The notes under the pieces are model-generated. The model was not told the origin of the DNA. It did not search any database and was given only the letters and a program-made list of their open reading frames with translations. A DNA stretch of 64,000 nt, taken from NCBI GenBank assembly GCA_033763695.1, contig JANRKB010000010.1:62001-126000 (forward strand). The letters run 5' to 3'. Made by a program: the position numbers and the translations under genes. Positions within the stretch are counted from its first letter, which is position 1; every line of letters starts with the position of its first letter. The stretch comes from JANRKB01 sp033763695. Lineage in GTDB: Bacteria; Planctomycetota; Phycisphaerae; Phycisphaerales; UBA1924. Positions 55,868 to 64,000 of this stretch are shown here, piece by piece.

Positions 55868-58075
55868 TCAGCGCAGATCGAAGCGATCCGCGTTCATGAC
55901 CTTGGTCCATGCTGCCACAAAGTCTTGGACAAACTTCTCGGTTGCGTCGGTGCTCGCATAGACCTCGGCGATCGCACGCAACTGCGAGTTCGCGCCAAAG
56001 ACGAGGTCGACGCGGGTGCCCGTCCAACGCACTTGGCCGGTCTTGCGATCGCGTCCTTCGTAGAGCGATGCTCCGTGCGGCGTGGTGGGCGCAGTCGCGA
56101 CGGGCGTCCACTCTGTGCCCATGTCGAGCAGGTTGACGAAGAAGTCGGTCGAGAGGGTCCCCGGGCGCGACGTGAAGCAACCATGTGCGCTGCCGTCGGC
56201 GTTGGTGTCGAGCACGCGCATGCCACCGACGAGCGCGGTCATCTCGGGCGCGGTGAGCGTGAGCAACTGCGCCTTGTCGATCAGCAGAGATTCGGCGGGA
56301 ATCGTCGCGGCACGCTTGAGATAGTTGCGGAAACCGTCGGCGAGCGGTTCGAGCACGGCAAATGAAGCCGCATCGGTCTGCTCTTGGGTCGCGTCCGCGC
56401 GTCCGGGTGTAAATGGAACCGCGACTGAGACGCCTGCCGCACGTGCGGCCTGCTCGATCGCGGCGCAGCCCGCCAGCACGATCAAGTCCGCGAGCGAGAT
56501 CTTGCGGCCGCCCGGTGCGGAGGCGTTGAACGCGTTCTGGATGCCTTCGAGCGTCGCGAGCACGCCCGCGAGTTGGCTCGGGCGATTGACTTCCCACGCC
56601 TTCTGCGGGAAGAGGCGAATGCGTGCACCGTTGGCTCCGCCGCGCATGTCCGATCCTCGGAAAGTTGAGGCTGAGGCCCACGCGGTCGAGATGAGCTGGG
56701 ACACCGTCAGGCCTGACGCGAGGATGCGCTTCTTGAGTTCATCGACGTCGGCGTTGTTCACGAGCGGGTGCGTCACCGGCGGCAGCGGATCTTGCCAGAG
56801 CAGCACTTCCGACGGCACTTCCGGGCCGAGATAGCGTGCACGGGGTCCCATGTCGCGATGCGTGAGCTTGAACCACGCACGTGCGAATGCGTCGGCGAAA
56901 GCGTGGGGATCGTTCAGGAAACGCCGCGAAACCTTCTCGTATGCGGGATCAAAGCGCAGGGAGAGGTCGGTGGTGAGCATCGTCGGACGGTGCTTCTTGG
57001 ATGGATCATGCGCGTCAGGGATGATCGCGTCGGCGTTCTTCGCGACCCACTGGTGTGCACCGGCCGGACTCTTGGTGAGCTCCCAGTCATACTTGAAGAG
57101 AAGCGTGAAGTAGTCGTTGCTCCACTTTGCGGGAGTCGTGGTCCACGTCACTTCTAGGCCGCTGGTGATCGAGTCTGCTCCCTTGCCGCTCTTGAACGCA
57201 CTCTTCCAGCCCATGCCCTGAGCCTCAAGACCCGCGGCCTCGGGCTCGACGCCCAGCAGTTTCGCATCGCCCGCGCCGTGGCACTTGCCAAACGTGTGGC
57301 CACCAGCGATGAGTGCGACAGTCTCTTCATCGTTCATCGCCATGCGAGCGAATGTCTCGCGGATGTCGCGTGCCGCCGCGATCGGGTCCGGGTTGCCGTC
57401 GGGCCCTTCGGGGTTAACATAGATCAAGCCCATCTGCACGGCAGCGAGCGGATTCTCGAGATTGCGATCGCCGGAGTAGCGGCTGTCGGGCTTGTCGCTC
57501 GTCGCGAGCCAGGTCTTCTCAGAGCCCCAGTAGACGTCTTGATCAGGCTCCCACACGTCAGGCCGCCCGCCCGCGAAACCGAAGGTCTTGAACCCCATCG
57601 TTTCAAGCGCAACGTTGCCCGCGAGAATCATCAAGTCGGCCCATGAAATCTTGCGGCCATACTTCTGCTTGATGGGCCACAGCAGGCGTCGAGCCTTGTC
57701 AAGGTTGACGTTGTCGGGCCAACTGTTCAGCGGTGCGAAGCGCTGCTGCCCGCGTCCGCCGCCGCCGCGCCCGTCGCCGGTGCGATAGGTGCCCGCACTG
57801 TGCCACGCCATGCGGATGAAGAGCGGGCCGTAGTGGCCAAAGTCCGCAGGCCACCAATCCTGCGAGTCGGTCATCAACGCGGCGAGATCCTTCTTGAGCG
57901 CGCCGTAGTTCAGGCTCTTGAACTCCTTCGCGTAGTCAAACGCGCTGCCCATCGGATCGGACTTGCCCGAGTGCTGGTGGAGCAGGTCCACGCGCAGCGC
58001 GTTGGGCCACCAATCGCGGTTGCTCGGCGGAGTCATGCGGCCTTGGTGGAACGGGCACTTGGATTCGGTGGTCAT
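55868..58075 (-). CDS. katG: Catalase-peroxidase
   Basis: The 735-residue haem enzyme removes hydrogen peroxide. Distal residues Arg88, Trp91 and His92 are in RMAWHSAGTYR. Tyr219 (GLIYVNPEGPDG) and Met245 complete the Met-Tyr-Trp adduct of this family; proximal His260 is in GGHTFGKCHGAG. The second, non-catalytic half follows. The start at 58075 (MTTESKCPFH) has GAGG 8 bases upstream. It follows a Fur-family gene by 57 bases, the known furA-katG arrangement, so peroxide-responsive control is likely. Confidence 0.97.
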   Translation of the reverse strand: MTTESKCPFHQGRMTPPSNRDWWPNALRVDLLHQHSGKSDPMGSAFDYAKEFKSLNYGALKKDLAALMTDSQDWWPADFGHYGPLFIRMAWHSAGTYRTGDGRGGGGRGQQRFAPLNSWPDNVNLDKARRLLWPIKQKYGRKISWADLMILAGNVALETMGFKTFGFAGGRPDVWEPDQDVYWGSEKTWLATSDKPDSRYSGDRNLENPLAAVQMGLIYVNPEGPDGNPDPIAAARDIRETFARMAMNDEETVALIAGGHTFGKCHGAGDAKLLGVEPEAAGLEAQGMGWKSAFKSGKGADSITSGLEVTWTTTPAKWSNDYFTLLFKYDWELTKSPAGAHQWVAKNADAIIPDAHDPSKKHRPTMLTTDLSLRFDPAYEKVSRRFLNDPHAFADAFARAWFKLTHRDMGPRARYLGPEVPSEVLLWQDPLPPVTHPLVNNADVDELKKRILASGLTVSQLISTAWASASTFRGSDMRGGANGARIRLFPQKAWEVNRPSQLAGVLATLEGIQNAFNASAPGGRKISLADLIVLAGCAAIEQAARAAGVSVAVPFTPGRADATQEQTDAASFAVLEPLADGFRNYLKRAATIPAESLLIDKAQLLTLTAPEMTALVGGMRVLDTNADGSAHGCFTSRPGTLSTDFFVNLLDMGTEWTPVATAPTTPHGASLYEGRDRKTGQVRWTGTRVDLVFGANSQLRAIAEVYASTDATEKFVQDFVAAWTKVMNADRFDLR

Positions 58076-58132
58076 GACCGGAGCCTCGGAGGGTGTGAGC
58101 GTGTGGAGAAATGCGATGCGTGGCACAACGCA

Positions 58133-58570
58133 TTAGCGTTGCGTTCGCCGTCGCGAATTGGACTGACAGGCGGGGCAGGTGCCCCAGAAGATGACCTCTG
58201 CTTCGTCGATCTGGAACCCCGCACTGTCAGATGCCTTCAAGCACGGCGCGCGGCCTGTGTGGCAGTCGACATCGACGGTTGTGCCGCACACGCGGCAGAT
58301 GAGATGATGGTGGTTGTCGCCGACGCGATCTTCGTAGCGTGCGACCGATCCGGCGGGCTGAATGCGGCGCAGCAGGCCGTGCTCGGCGAGGGTGGAGAGC
58401 ACGTCGTAGACGCCTTGCTTGGAGATGGAGCCGATCTCGTCACGCACGCCCGCCGCGATCTCATCTGCGGTGGCGTGCGGCAGTCGCGACACAACCCGCA
58501 GCACAGCGAGTCGCTGTGCCGTCACCGGCAACCCGCGGGCCCGAAGAGCATCGGTGGGATCGTGAATCAC
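58133..58570 (-). CDS. Fur family regulator (PerR/FurA-like), upstream of katG
   Basis: The 145-residue protein has the Fur DNA-binding domain (LPVTAQRLAVLRVVSRLPHATADEI, SKQGVYDVLSTLAEHGLLRRI). The metal sites are DNHHHLICRVCG with the CxxC and the later CPAC, the structural zinc cluster. It starts with GTG 58570, 9 bases after the -10 box, so the mRNA is almost leaderless. It probably represses katG and itself until peroxide oxidises it (inference from furA-katG). Confidence 0.92.
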   Translation of the reverse strand: MIHDPTDALRARGLPVTAQRLAVLRVVSRLPHATADEIAAGVRDEIGSISKQGVYDVLSTLAEHGLLRRIQPAGSVARYEDRVGDNHHHLICRVCGTTVDVDCHTGRAPCLKASDSAGFQIDEAEVIFWGTCPACQSNSRRRTQR

Positions 58571-58578
58571 GCAGCGGC

Positions 58579-58606
58579 ATCGTACTCAAGATGTTGACTG
58601 AGTCAA
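58579..58606 (-). promoter_or_regulatory. fur-katG promoter
   Basis: On the minus strand TTGACT (58606-58601) and TACGAT (58584-58579) are 16 bases apart. Transcription should start within a few bases of the GTG start. Confidence 0.55.
58594..58606. promoter_or_regulatory. 13-bp palindrome over the fur-katG -35 box
   Basis: TTGACT and AGTCAA flank one base. It covers the -35 element, as expected for an autorepressor site, but it is shorter and less AT-rich than a classical Fur box. Confidence 0.5.
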
Positions 58607-58698
58607 AACGGCCAAGCTCGCCCGGTGTAGGATGGCGCCGCCGATGGGTGCTCATGTGCGCGTGATTCGCGAGGAGAGGATTCAAGTACGATGTCTGG

Positions 58699-59205
58699 AT
58701 GTCCGCTCCGCCGCAAGCAAACCTGAAGCTCCGACGCACCGCGTTGCAGGACATCACGCTCCTCCACTCGTTTGAGATGGATGAGGCGTCCAACGCCCTC
58801 GCGGGCACCAAGCCGCGGGATTGGGCGACGTTTCAGGCACGGTGGACGGAGATCCTCGCCGACGCGGACGGCACGGCAACCGGCGTGACGCCGCGCGTGA
58901 TCGTGATGGGCGATGCCGTCGTGGGTGCGGTGAACATCTCGCCGCAGGACGGGCGCGACCATATCGGCTACTGGATCGCGCGCGAGCAGTGGGGGCGCGG
59001 CATCGCGACTCGCGCGGTCTCGCTCATGCTGACGGAGTTTCCGCAGCGTCCGCTCTATGCGACGGCAGCCGCGGCGAACCTGCCGTCGATCCGTGTGCTG
59101 GAGAAGAACGGGTTCAGCATCATCGCTCGCGCGATGACGCCGGAAACCGCGCGAACCGTGCAGCGAGAGACCGTCACACTCATGCTGCAGGAGCACCAAC
59201 GATGA
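58699..59205 (+). CDS. GNAT family N-acetyltransferase
   Basis: The product has 168 residues. The acetyl-CoA-binding core is YWIAREQWGRGIATRAVSLML, followed by LYATAAAANLPSIRVLEKNGF, typical of RimJ/RimL-like GNAT enzymes. The acceptor is unknown. ATG 58699 has no strong ribosome-binding site. Its stop overlaps the ATG of the cupin gene (ATGA), so both are likely made together. Confidence 0.88.
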   Translation: MSAPPQANLKLRRTALQDITLLHSFEMDEASNALAGTKPRDWATFQARWTEILADADGTATGVTPRVIVMGDAVVGAVNISPQDGRDHIGYWIAREQWGRGIATRAVSLMLTEFPQRPLYATAAAANLPSIRVLEKNGFSIIARAMTPETARTVQRETVTLMLQEHQR

Positions 59206-59567
59206 CACATCACGACGATTCGTGGCCCGCACATCTCGATGCGCTGGTGGCGGCTCCGAAGCACCATCGACTGCTGCTGGAGAACGATCGCGTCCGCGTG
59301 CTGGACACGACGATCAACCCCGGTGACATCGTGCCGCTGCACACCCATCGGTGGCCTGCGACGTACTACATCGTGTCGCCCGGCTCGTTCGTGCGTCGCG
59401 ATGCGTCGGGGACCATCACGTTTGATTCACGCACGGCAACGGAAAGGCCCGCAGAAGGAACCGCCACATGGTCGCCGCCGCTGGGTCCGCACACGCTTGA
59501 GAATGTTGGAACGTCGGTGATCCGCGTGGTGAGCGTTGAGATCAAGACGAGCGCCGCGGAGGCTTGA
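59202..59567 (+). CDS. Small cupin-fold protein
   Basis: The product has 121 residues. It has the cupin motif INPGDIVPLHTHRWPATYYIVSPG with the metal-binding HTH histidines, and a second motif near PPLGPHTLENVG. It is one domain, soluble. The reaction is unknown. It overlaps the acetyltransferase gene by 4 bases, suggesting a shared role. Confidence 0.82.
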   Translation: MTHHDDSWPAHLDALVAAPKHHRLLLENDRVRVLDTTINPGDIVPLHTHRWPATYYIVSPGSFVRRDASGTITFDSRTATERPAEGTATWSPPLGPHTLENVGTSVIRVVSVEIKTSAAEA

Positions 59568-59815
59568 AACCCGAAGAAGTCGTTCGGCGCCGCGCCGAGT
59601 TGTCGATTACCCGCGTCAAGGCCGTGTCACGCGGAAGTGCCTCCCCTCGCCCGCGCTTATCGGTCTTTCCGCAGTGGAAAGGGGCGCGATCCGGATCGCT
59701 TCGTGTGGCAAAGACGAAAGTTGGCAGTATGTTTGCTTGTCGCGTTACTGGAAGAACTGAAAGTCGCTCCCTTCGTCGCTCCCGCGCCGTGAGGTGAGTC
59801 CCGGGGAGTATGCAC

Positions 59816-60973
59816 ATGTTGGTGCGTCGCCGTCGTTCGCTTTGCGAGAGCCGCACTCTTGGTTCGCGGTCGCGCTCGCATTCGCATCCCTTGACGCGGA
59901 ATAGTGGGCATCTTGCCGGCGTTGTGGCGGCGGCGCTCAGCGTCTCCGCAGCTCACGCCCAGTGGACGGTGACGTCGCTGCACCCGACGGGCGCGCCCGG
60001 CTCGGTCGCCTTCAGCGTCTTTGGAACGCAGCAGGGCGGTATCATCGCCGCCGGCGAAGGTGGCACTGCGGCCATTTGGTCCGGCTCCGCCGCGTCGTAT
60101 GTTGATCTCAGCCCCGCGGGCTCCTCTGAATCGCAGGTCATCACCAGCATCGGCACGCGTCAGGGCGGCTCGGCTGATTTTGGCGGCGTGCGCCACGCGG
60201 GAATGTGGAGCGGCACCGCGGAATCTTGGGTCGACCTTCATCCGGCCAACGCCAGCACGTCGCTTGTCTATGGCATGACGGAGACGCACCAAGCCGGCGG
60301 CGTTGAGTGGAACAACGGTTCAGGCCGCCACGCAATCCTCTGGAGCGGCAGCGCCGACTCGTTCGTTGATCTGCACCCCGCAGGGCAGGACGAGTCCTTC
60401 GCGCTGGGCATGCGCGGCAGCCAGCAGGTCGGCATAACAATGAACAACAACGCCTCCGTCGCCTTTGCCGCCGTCTGGAGCGGCAGCGCAGAATCGTGGA
60501 TCAATCTCAACCCCGCTGGATCGGCCGGCTCATGGGCCGGCGGCACCAACGGCACCCAGCAGGTTGGATACGCCAACGCCAACGGCACGACCGTCGCCAG
60601 CCTCTGGAGCGGCACCGCCGACTCGTGGGTCAATCTCAATCCCTTCGGCGCTCTCGAATCACGGGCCTACGCGATCGACGGCAACTTCCAAGTCGGGTCG
60701 ATCTCCACCGATCCCGGCTATCGGCGCGCGACGCTTTGGAACGGCACTGCTGAGTCGGCCCTCAGCCTCCACGCGCTGCTCGACGCGAAGTACACCGACA
60801 GCGAAGCCTTCGGCGTCTTCATCGACGGCGCCACCCTGTACGTCTCTGGCGTTGCCTTCAACAGCGAGACCCGCCAGAACGAGGCGATGCTGTGGACTTC
60901 GACCATTCCGACGCCGGGCACGGGTGTGATGCTGGCGCTCGGCGGGCTGCTGGCCGCTCGTCGTCGCCGCTGA
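59816..60973 (+). CDS. Secreted repeat protein with PEP-CTERM-like anchor
   Basis: The product has 385 residues. ATG 59816 has GGGGAG 7 bases upstream; ATG 59810 is too close to it. A long basic leader precedes the signal peptide (AGVVAAALSVSAAHAQ). The body has about six repeats with the pattern WSGSA.S.VDLHP.G...S.A..M...QQ.G, a probable beta-propeller (HAF-like). It ends with STIPTPGTGVMLALGGLLAARRRR, a hydrophobic segment and basic tail like the PEP-CTERM sorting signal, with PTPG in place of PEP. It is probably surface-sorted. A terminator follows at 61013. Confidence 0.8.
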   Translation: MLVRRRRSLCESRTLGSRSRSHSHPLTRNSGHLAGVVAAALSVSAAHAQWTVTSLHPTGAPGSVAFSVFGTQQGGIIAAGEGGTAAIWSGSAASYVDLSPAGSSESQVITSIGTRQGGSADFGGVRHAGMWSGTAESWVDLHPANASTSLVYGMTETHQAGGVEWNNGSGRHAILWSGSADSFVDLHPAGQDESFALGMRGSQQVGITMNNNASVAFAAVWSGSAESWINLNPAGSAGSWAGGTNGTQQVGYANANGTTVASLWSGTADSWVNLNPFGALESRAYAIDGNFQVGSISTDPGYRRATLWNGTAESALSLHALLDAKYTDSEAFGVFIDGATLYVSGVAFNSETRQNEAMLWTSTIPTPGTGVMLALGGLLAARRRR

Positions 60974-61012
60974 GCTCGCTCGGCGCTGACCGCACAACTT
61001 GAGTGCACGTCT

Positions 61013-61048
61013 CCACGGCCCGGGCACACGCTCGGGCCGTGGTCGTTT
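61013..61048 (+). terminator. Terminator after the PEP-CTERM-like gene
   Basis: The 10-bp stem CCACGGCCCG / CGGGCCGTGG has a 10-base loop and is followed by a short T-run. Confidence 0.65.
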
Positions 61049-61139
61049 GCTGAGCATCACACCGAGGCGATCACCGAGCCCGCGCCGCGGACCGCCGCCA
61101 AGCGGTGTTTGGGACATGGGAGTTCTGTGTCAAAAGAAC

Positions 61140-61167
61140 TTGACACCGCCGGGATGTCATGTATACT
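61140..61167 (+). promoter_or_regulatory. Promoter of the membrane-protein/XRE pair
   Basis: TTGACA (61140-61145) and TATACT (61162-61167) are 16 bases apart, near consensus. Transcription would start near 61174. Confidence 0.75.
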
Positions 61168-61183
61168 TGACATGCTGTCAAGT
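61165..61183. promoter_or_regulatory. 19-bp palindrome at the transcription start, candidate XRE operator
   Basis: ACTTGACA and TGTCAAGT flank three bases. The arm overlaps the end of the -10 box and spans the predicted start. Partial copies (CTTGACA at 61139, TGTCA at 61155, CTTGA at 61187) lie around it. Confidence 0.65.
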
Positions 61184-61219
61184 GTGCTTGATTGTCCCTC
61201 AAGTCTGAAAGGAGCGTCG

Positions 61220-61639
61220 ATGAGCGCGTCGTTCGAAGAAAAGAGTGTCTGGGTCCAGTTGATCGCAATGACGGTGGCTCTTGGCGTCTACTTCTTCATC
61301 GCTGGCCGAATGCTGGCGTCAGGAGTGCACAGTGTGGGTGCTTTCGCCGCGCTCTTCATGATCGCCGTTGTGTTCATGGTCGTTCTGATGGTGATCGCCT
61401 ATGTCGTGGCGGCCTTGACAACCAAGGTAGAGGGGCGAGACGAACGGGATCGCCTGATCGCGTGGAAAGCCGAGCACCACTCGGCATGGCTCACGGCGGT
61501 CGGCATGCTCGGGGCCGTGGCGTGCATGGCCGCGGGCGTCAACAACGTATGGACCGCCAACCTCCTGCTGTTGTCGCTTGCCGTGGCCGAGATTCTCGGG
61601 TTCGTGCTTCGGATTGTCTACTACCGCCGAGGAGTGTGA
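61220..61639 (+). CDS. Small membrane protein (DUF2178-like) paired with an XRE regulator
   Basis: The 139-residue protein has four hydrophobic helices (VQLIAMTVALGVYFFIAG, AALFMIAVVFMVVLMVIAYVVAAL, WLTAVGMLGAVACMAAG, LLLLSLAVAEILGFVLRIVYY) and a charged cytoplasmic loop (GRDERDRLIAWKAEH). This loop, with ERD.LI..KA, recalls DUF2178 membrane proteins, which regularly precede YgzD-type XRE regulators. The function is unknown. The start has AAAGGAG 5 bases upstream. Confidence 0.75.
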   Translation: MSASFEEKSVWVQLIAMTVALGVYFFIAGRMLASGVHSVGAFAALFMIAVVFMVVLMVIAYVVAALTTKVEGRDERDRLIAWKAEHHSAWLTAVGMLGAVACMAAGVNNVWTANLLLLSLAVAEILGFVLRIVYYRRGV

Positions 61640-61642
61640 CGC

Positions 61643-61870
61643 GTGGGGCAAGAAAGGCTCACCATCATCAACACAATCCGTGCGCTGCGATTCGCCGCGG
61701 ATGAAATGACTCAGCAAGCCCTCGCTGATCGGGTCGGCGTCAGCCGTCAGACCATCAACGCCATCGAGGCCGCGAAGTACTCACCCTCGCTCGAGGTGGC
61801 GTTTCGAATCGCACGAGCCTTCGGCAAAAGGATCGACGAGGTCTTTGAGTGCCTGCCACGGCCGCGGTGA
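61643..61870 (+). CDS. XRE family transcriptional regulator (short, YgzD-like)
   Basis: The 75-residue protein is a single helix-turn-helix: MTQQALADRVGVSRQTINAIEAAKYSPSLEVAFRIARAFGKRIDEVF. The SRQTINAIE and YSPSL segments are typical of the small regulators that sit next to membrane proteins. GTG 61643 has GAGGAG 9 bases upstream. It lies 3 bases after the membrane-protein stop. It probably binds the palindrome at 61165 and controls its own operon (inference). Confidence 0.88.
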   Translation: MGQERLTIINTIRALRFAADEMTQQALADRVGVSRQTINAIEAAKYSPSLEVAFRIARAFGKRIDEVFECLPRPR

Positions 61871-62437
61871 GATCACGATCGGTTTCGTCACCGCGGGTCT
61901 TCTGGCTCACGCGGCCATCCTGCCCAAAACGACAACCCCCGAGTCCTGCGACTCGGGGGTTATTCAAATAGAGGACGCGGGGTCGTCTGACGACGTGCGT
62001 TTCAGAGCCCCGGAGACACAACGCCCGTTGGTCGGAACCTGGCGGGGTGACACCTATCTCGGTCATCTCGGGGGTTCTCAAACCGCGAATATGTGGGGAT
62101 CTGCCATCTGTCCATCGCTCCACGTGCATTCGGTGTAACGCAGGGTTGTACTCGCCGTGTCGTGGGCGATCATCTCAAGTATGGGTGACGGATCAACGCC
62201 GAACCGAAGTACTGCCACAGAATTAGCACCGCTGCAAGGAACGGTCGCCGTGCGACATCAGTTTTTGTGCAGGCGATCCGATCGGTTTCTCGCGTTGTGT
62301 TCCATGACCGATCGTCCGCGATCGTCGCGGGATCACGTCGCGGGTCAACCGCCCCGCCAGTCTGCTGCTCCGTGAGCGGACGCGATGGCGCGCCCGGCTC
62401 GACGAACAGTCGGCACCCGCTGTTGAAGGAGGAGTTC
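61871..62437. other. Intergenic region with terminator, no gene seen
   Basis: A terminator lies at 61934. The following 470 bases contain only weak open frames (for example minus 62439-62170) without coding character. A TTTTTG run at about 62263 and several GATCG repeats near 62315-62330 are the only noticeable patterns. Confidence 0.5.
61934..61965 (+). terminator. Terminator after the XRE regulator
   Basis: A 12-bp perfect stem AACCCCCGAGTC / GACTCGGGGGTT has a CTGC loop and is followed by ATTC. Confidence 0.85.
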
Positions 62438-63631
62438 ATGAACTGCCAGCCGCGCCACTCGGTTTTGTCGCATGGGAAGGAAAGCGAGAATCGAACTATG
62501 ACTCCGGAATCGATCTCAGAACATCGTCGGCTGCTCCTCGGTGCTCTCGGCGTTGCCGGGATTGCGGCATTGACTCGCTCGGCGGTCGCCGGTCCGCTTT
62601 CGCCGCCCCTCGGACCAGTTCAGCCAACCCCCGGCCCTGAGCCCCGCACCCCCATCAATGCCGATACCACTCCCGGCGACGCCACGGCGTACTTCGTCAT
62701 CTCGGAGCCCGGCTCGTACTACATGCAGCGCAACTTGATAGGACCAGCGACGAGGAGCGCGATCCGAATCACTGCGGACAACGTCACGGTGGATCTGAAC
62801 GGCTTCGCCATCGTCGGCGATTCCGAGGGGACTCCCGGTTCACTCACCTTTGAAACGGGCCCCATTGAGAATCTGACCATCCGCAATGGCAGCATCCGCT
62901 CGTGGGGTAGTTACGTGACGCTGAACCCGCTATTCAACGCGATCTTCGAAGACCTGCGGATCATCGGCCCCTACGCCGGAAACCTCGAAGCCTCCGCCCA
63001 GCATTCCCTCTTCCGTCGGATTGTGATTGATAGCACCGGCGAGGTCGGCATCCTTGCCGAGAAGAACTGCGTTATCGAAGACTGCGTCGTCGTCAAGCGC
63101 GAGGACTCGAACTTCGGCCTTACCTCCGGCATCCAGGCCGGTCTCAGCTCGATCGTACAGCGGTGCGTCATTTCGGGGTGCGGCTCCGGGATCGAGGTAA
63201 GCGGCGGCTTCGTCCGCGACTGCAGCGTGTTCGACACCGTCGGCCAGTCGGCCTGGCAGATCGCCGCCATCCTGATCGCTTCGGGCAGCGTCGAGCGCTG
63301 CACCGTCCTTGGCAGCACCCGCGCGGGCATCCGAAGCACCGGTGTGTCCGAGGTGCGCGACAATGTGATCAGCGCGTGCCAGAACGGCATCACCGACGGT
63401 CCGCTCGCGGGCAACGGAAACCGGATCGAGGGCAACAGCGTCTCATTCTCAACCGCTGAGGGAATCAAGATCGAAAAGACCCGCAACATCATCGCACGCA
63501 ACGCCGTCACACGCAGCACGGGTGCAGACTACGCGATCGCGCCGGGCAATCTCGTCGGTGAGATCATCGACGGTACCGGCGGCGCGTCGTTGTCCGCGGC
63601 GACCAGCGCGTGGGCGAACTTCCGATACTGA
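62438..63631 (+). CDS. Tat-exported right-handed beta-helix protein
   Basis: The 397-residue protein begins MNCQPRH after AAGGAGGAG. The signal has an HRRLLLGALGVAGIAAL stretch, a twin-arginine type motif, and ends near AVAGP. The mature part is a right-handed parallel beta-helix: ITADNVTVDLNGFAIVGD, NLTIRNGSIRSWG, CVIEDCVVVKRED, IVQRCVISGCGSGIEVSGG and NIIARNAVTRSTG. Such helices occur in pectate-lyase-like and surface proteins. No catalytic residues can be named. The start at 62498 (MTPESISEH) would keep the whole signal and is an alternative. Confidence 0.82.
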   Translation: MNCQPRHSVLSHGKESENRTMTPESISEHRRLLLGALGVAGIAALTRSAVAGPLSPPLGPVQPTPGPEPRTPINADTTPGDATAYFVISEPGSYYMQRNLIGPATRSAIRITADNVTVDLNGFAIVGDSEGTPGSLTFETGPIENLTIRNGSIRSWGSYVTLNPLFNAIFEDLRIIGPYAGNLEASAQHSLFRRIVIDSTGEVGILAEKNCVIEDCVVVKREDSNFGLTSGIQAGLSSIVQRCVISGCGSGIEVSGGFVRDCSVFDTVGQSAWQIAAILIASGSVERCTVLGSTRAGIRSTGVSEVRDNVISACQNGITDGPLAGNGNRIEGNSVSFSTAEGIKIEKTRNIIARNAVTRSTGADYAIAPGNLVGEIIDGTGGASLSAATSAWANFRY

Positions 63632-63659
63632 TACTGTCCAACGCCGAGGAACTCCTCTT

Positions 63660-64000
63660 ATGGGTGCCACGCCGATTCTGCCGTCCAGCTGGACAGTCAT
63701 CCTGCTGCCGCCCCCGAAGCGGTTCTGCAGCAGCAAGGCGATCGGATTCTGCGCAGGATGGGTCCTAGGCACCGCGCGTACGAGTGCGGGCAAGTCTGCC
63801 GCGTGCTGGTGGCCCGCCGGCGAGCCCACCCTGCTCTCCCTGCCGCCGCACAAGGAACTGAGTGTCGTCGCCGCCGACGGGAAATGTGCCGCGGGTTCGT
63901 GGAGCAAGAGCAAGAGCGGCAGACGAGGTGCTGTGGCGTGGCGAGCACAAGGTGGCTCGCTCATTGGCCGCGACCTGCATGACCCCCGATTTGAGACAAG
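63660..64000 (+). CDS. Partial protein with propeller-like repeats (runs off the right edge)
   Basis: At least 113 residues are visible. The sequence ACWWPAGEPTLLSLPPHKELSVVAADG followed by AAGSWSKSKSGRRGAVAWR resembles one repeat of a HAF-type beta-propeller. There is no obvious signal peptide, though WTVILLPPPKRF at the start is hydrophobic. The ATG lies 28 bases after the beta-helix gene, with GAGGA 9 bases upstream, so an operon is possible. The C-terminal end is outside the window. Confidence 0.5.
   Translation, partial: MGATPILPSSWTVILLPPPKRFCSSKAIGFCAGWVLGTARTSAGKSAACWWPAGEPTLLSLPPHKELSVVAADGKCAAGSWSKSKSGRRGAVAWRAQGGSLIGRDLHDPRFET

Overview
The window looks like chromosomal DNA of a planctomycete, most likely class Phycisphaerae. 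It is GC-rich and carries lineage hallmarks: an ECF sigma factor translationally coupled to a Ser/Thr kinase-TPR protein, four orphan prepilin-like proteins with a near-identical FTLIELLVVI N-terminus, secreted proteins with dockerin repeats (one ending in a GC-type dockerin), CPxCGY...CPECG zinc-ribbon membrane proteins, a very large SecA, and a class II (B12-dependent) ribonucleotide reductase. All assignments come from reading the sequence; no database search was possible.

Region 1 (1-14 kb) is signalling and cell surface: a partial secreted protein on the left edge, the sigma/kinase pair, two tandem paralogous secreted glycoside-hydrolase-like proteins with dockerin repeats (the second fused to a phosphodiester-glycosidase domain), a prepilin-like protein, a PstS-like protein with a GC-type dockerin, and a DUF4097 lipoprotein.

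Region 2 (14-33.4 kb) is mostly housekeeping: trmD-rplS, isocitrate dehydrogenase, a class B penicillin-binding protein, a HEAT-repeat protein coupled to a small membrane protein, an overlapping bifunctional nuclease-truD-HAD operon, a parvulin-type lipoprotein, nadC and a DUF4340 protein.

Region 3 (33.4-50.8 kb) holds a stand-alone TSCPD protein, the 1357-residue SecA, a yybP-ykoY (Mn2+) riboswitch before a TerC/Alx family transporter, a FlgI-like lipoprotein without other flagellar genes, and dcd and nrdJ. Between dcd and nrdJ sits a four-helix-bundle gene enclosed by 28-bp inverted repeats, which looks like a small mobile element. Downstream of nrdJ is a roughly 300-bp segment of unknown function bounded by 22-bp inverted repeats. 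A winged-helix hypothetical protein, a prepilin-like protein and tRNA-Pro(CGG) close the region.

Region 4 (50.8-64 kb) is regulatory and stress-related: a kinase with TolB-like repeats, an ArsR-SRPBCC operon with an operator inside its promoter and a predicted leaderless start, a decayed metallophosphoesterase gene, fur-katG, a GNAT-cupin pair, a PEP-CTERM-like secreted protein, a membrane-protein/XRE-regulator pair with a palindrome at its promoter, a Tat-type right-handed beta-helix protein and a partial gene at the right edge.

The strongest novelty candidates are the four-helix-bundle element between dcd and nrdJ, the inverted-repeat segment after nrdJ, and the leaderless autoregulated promoters of the small transcription factors.
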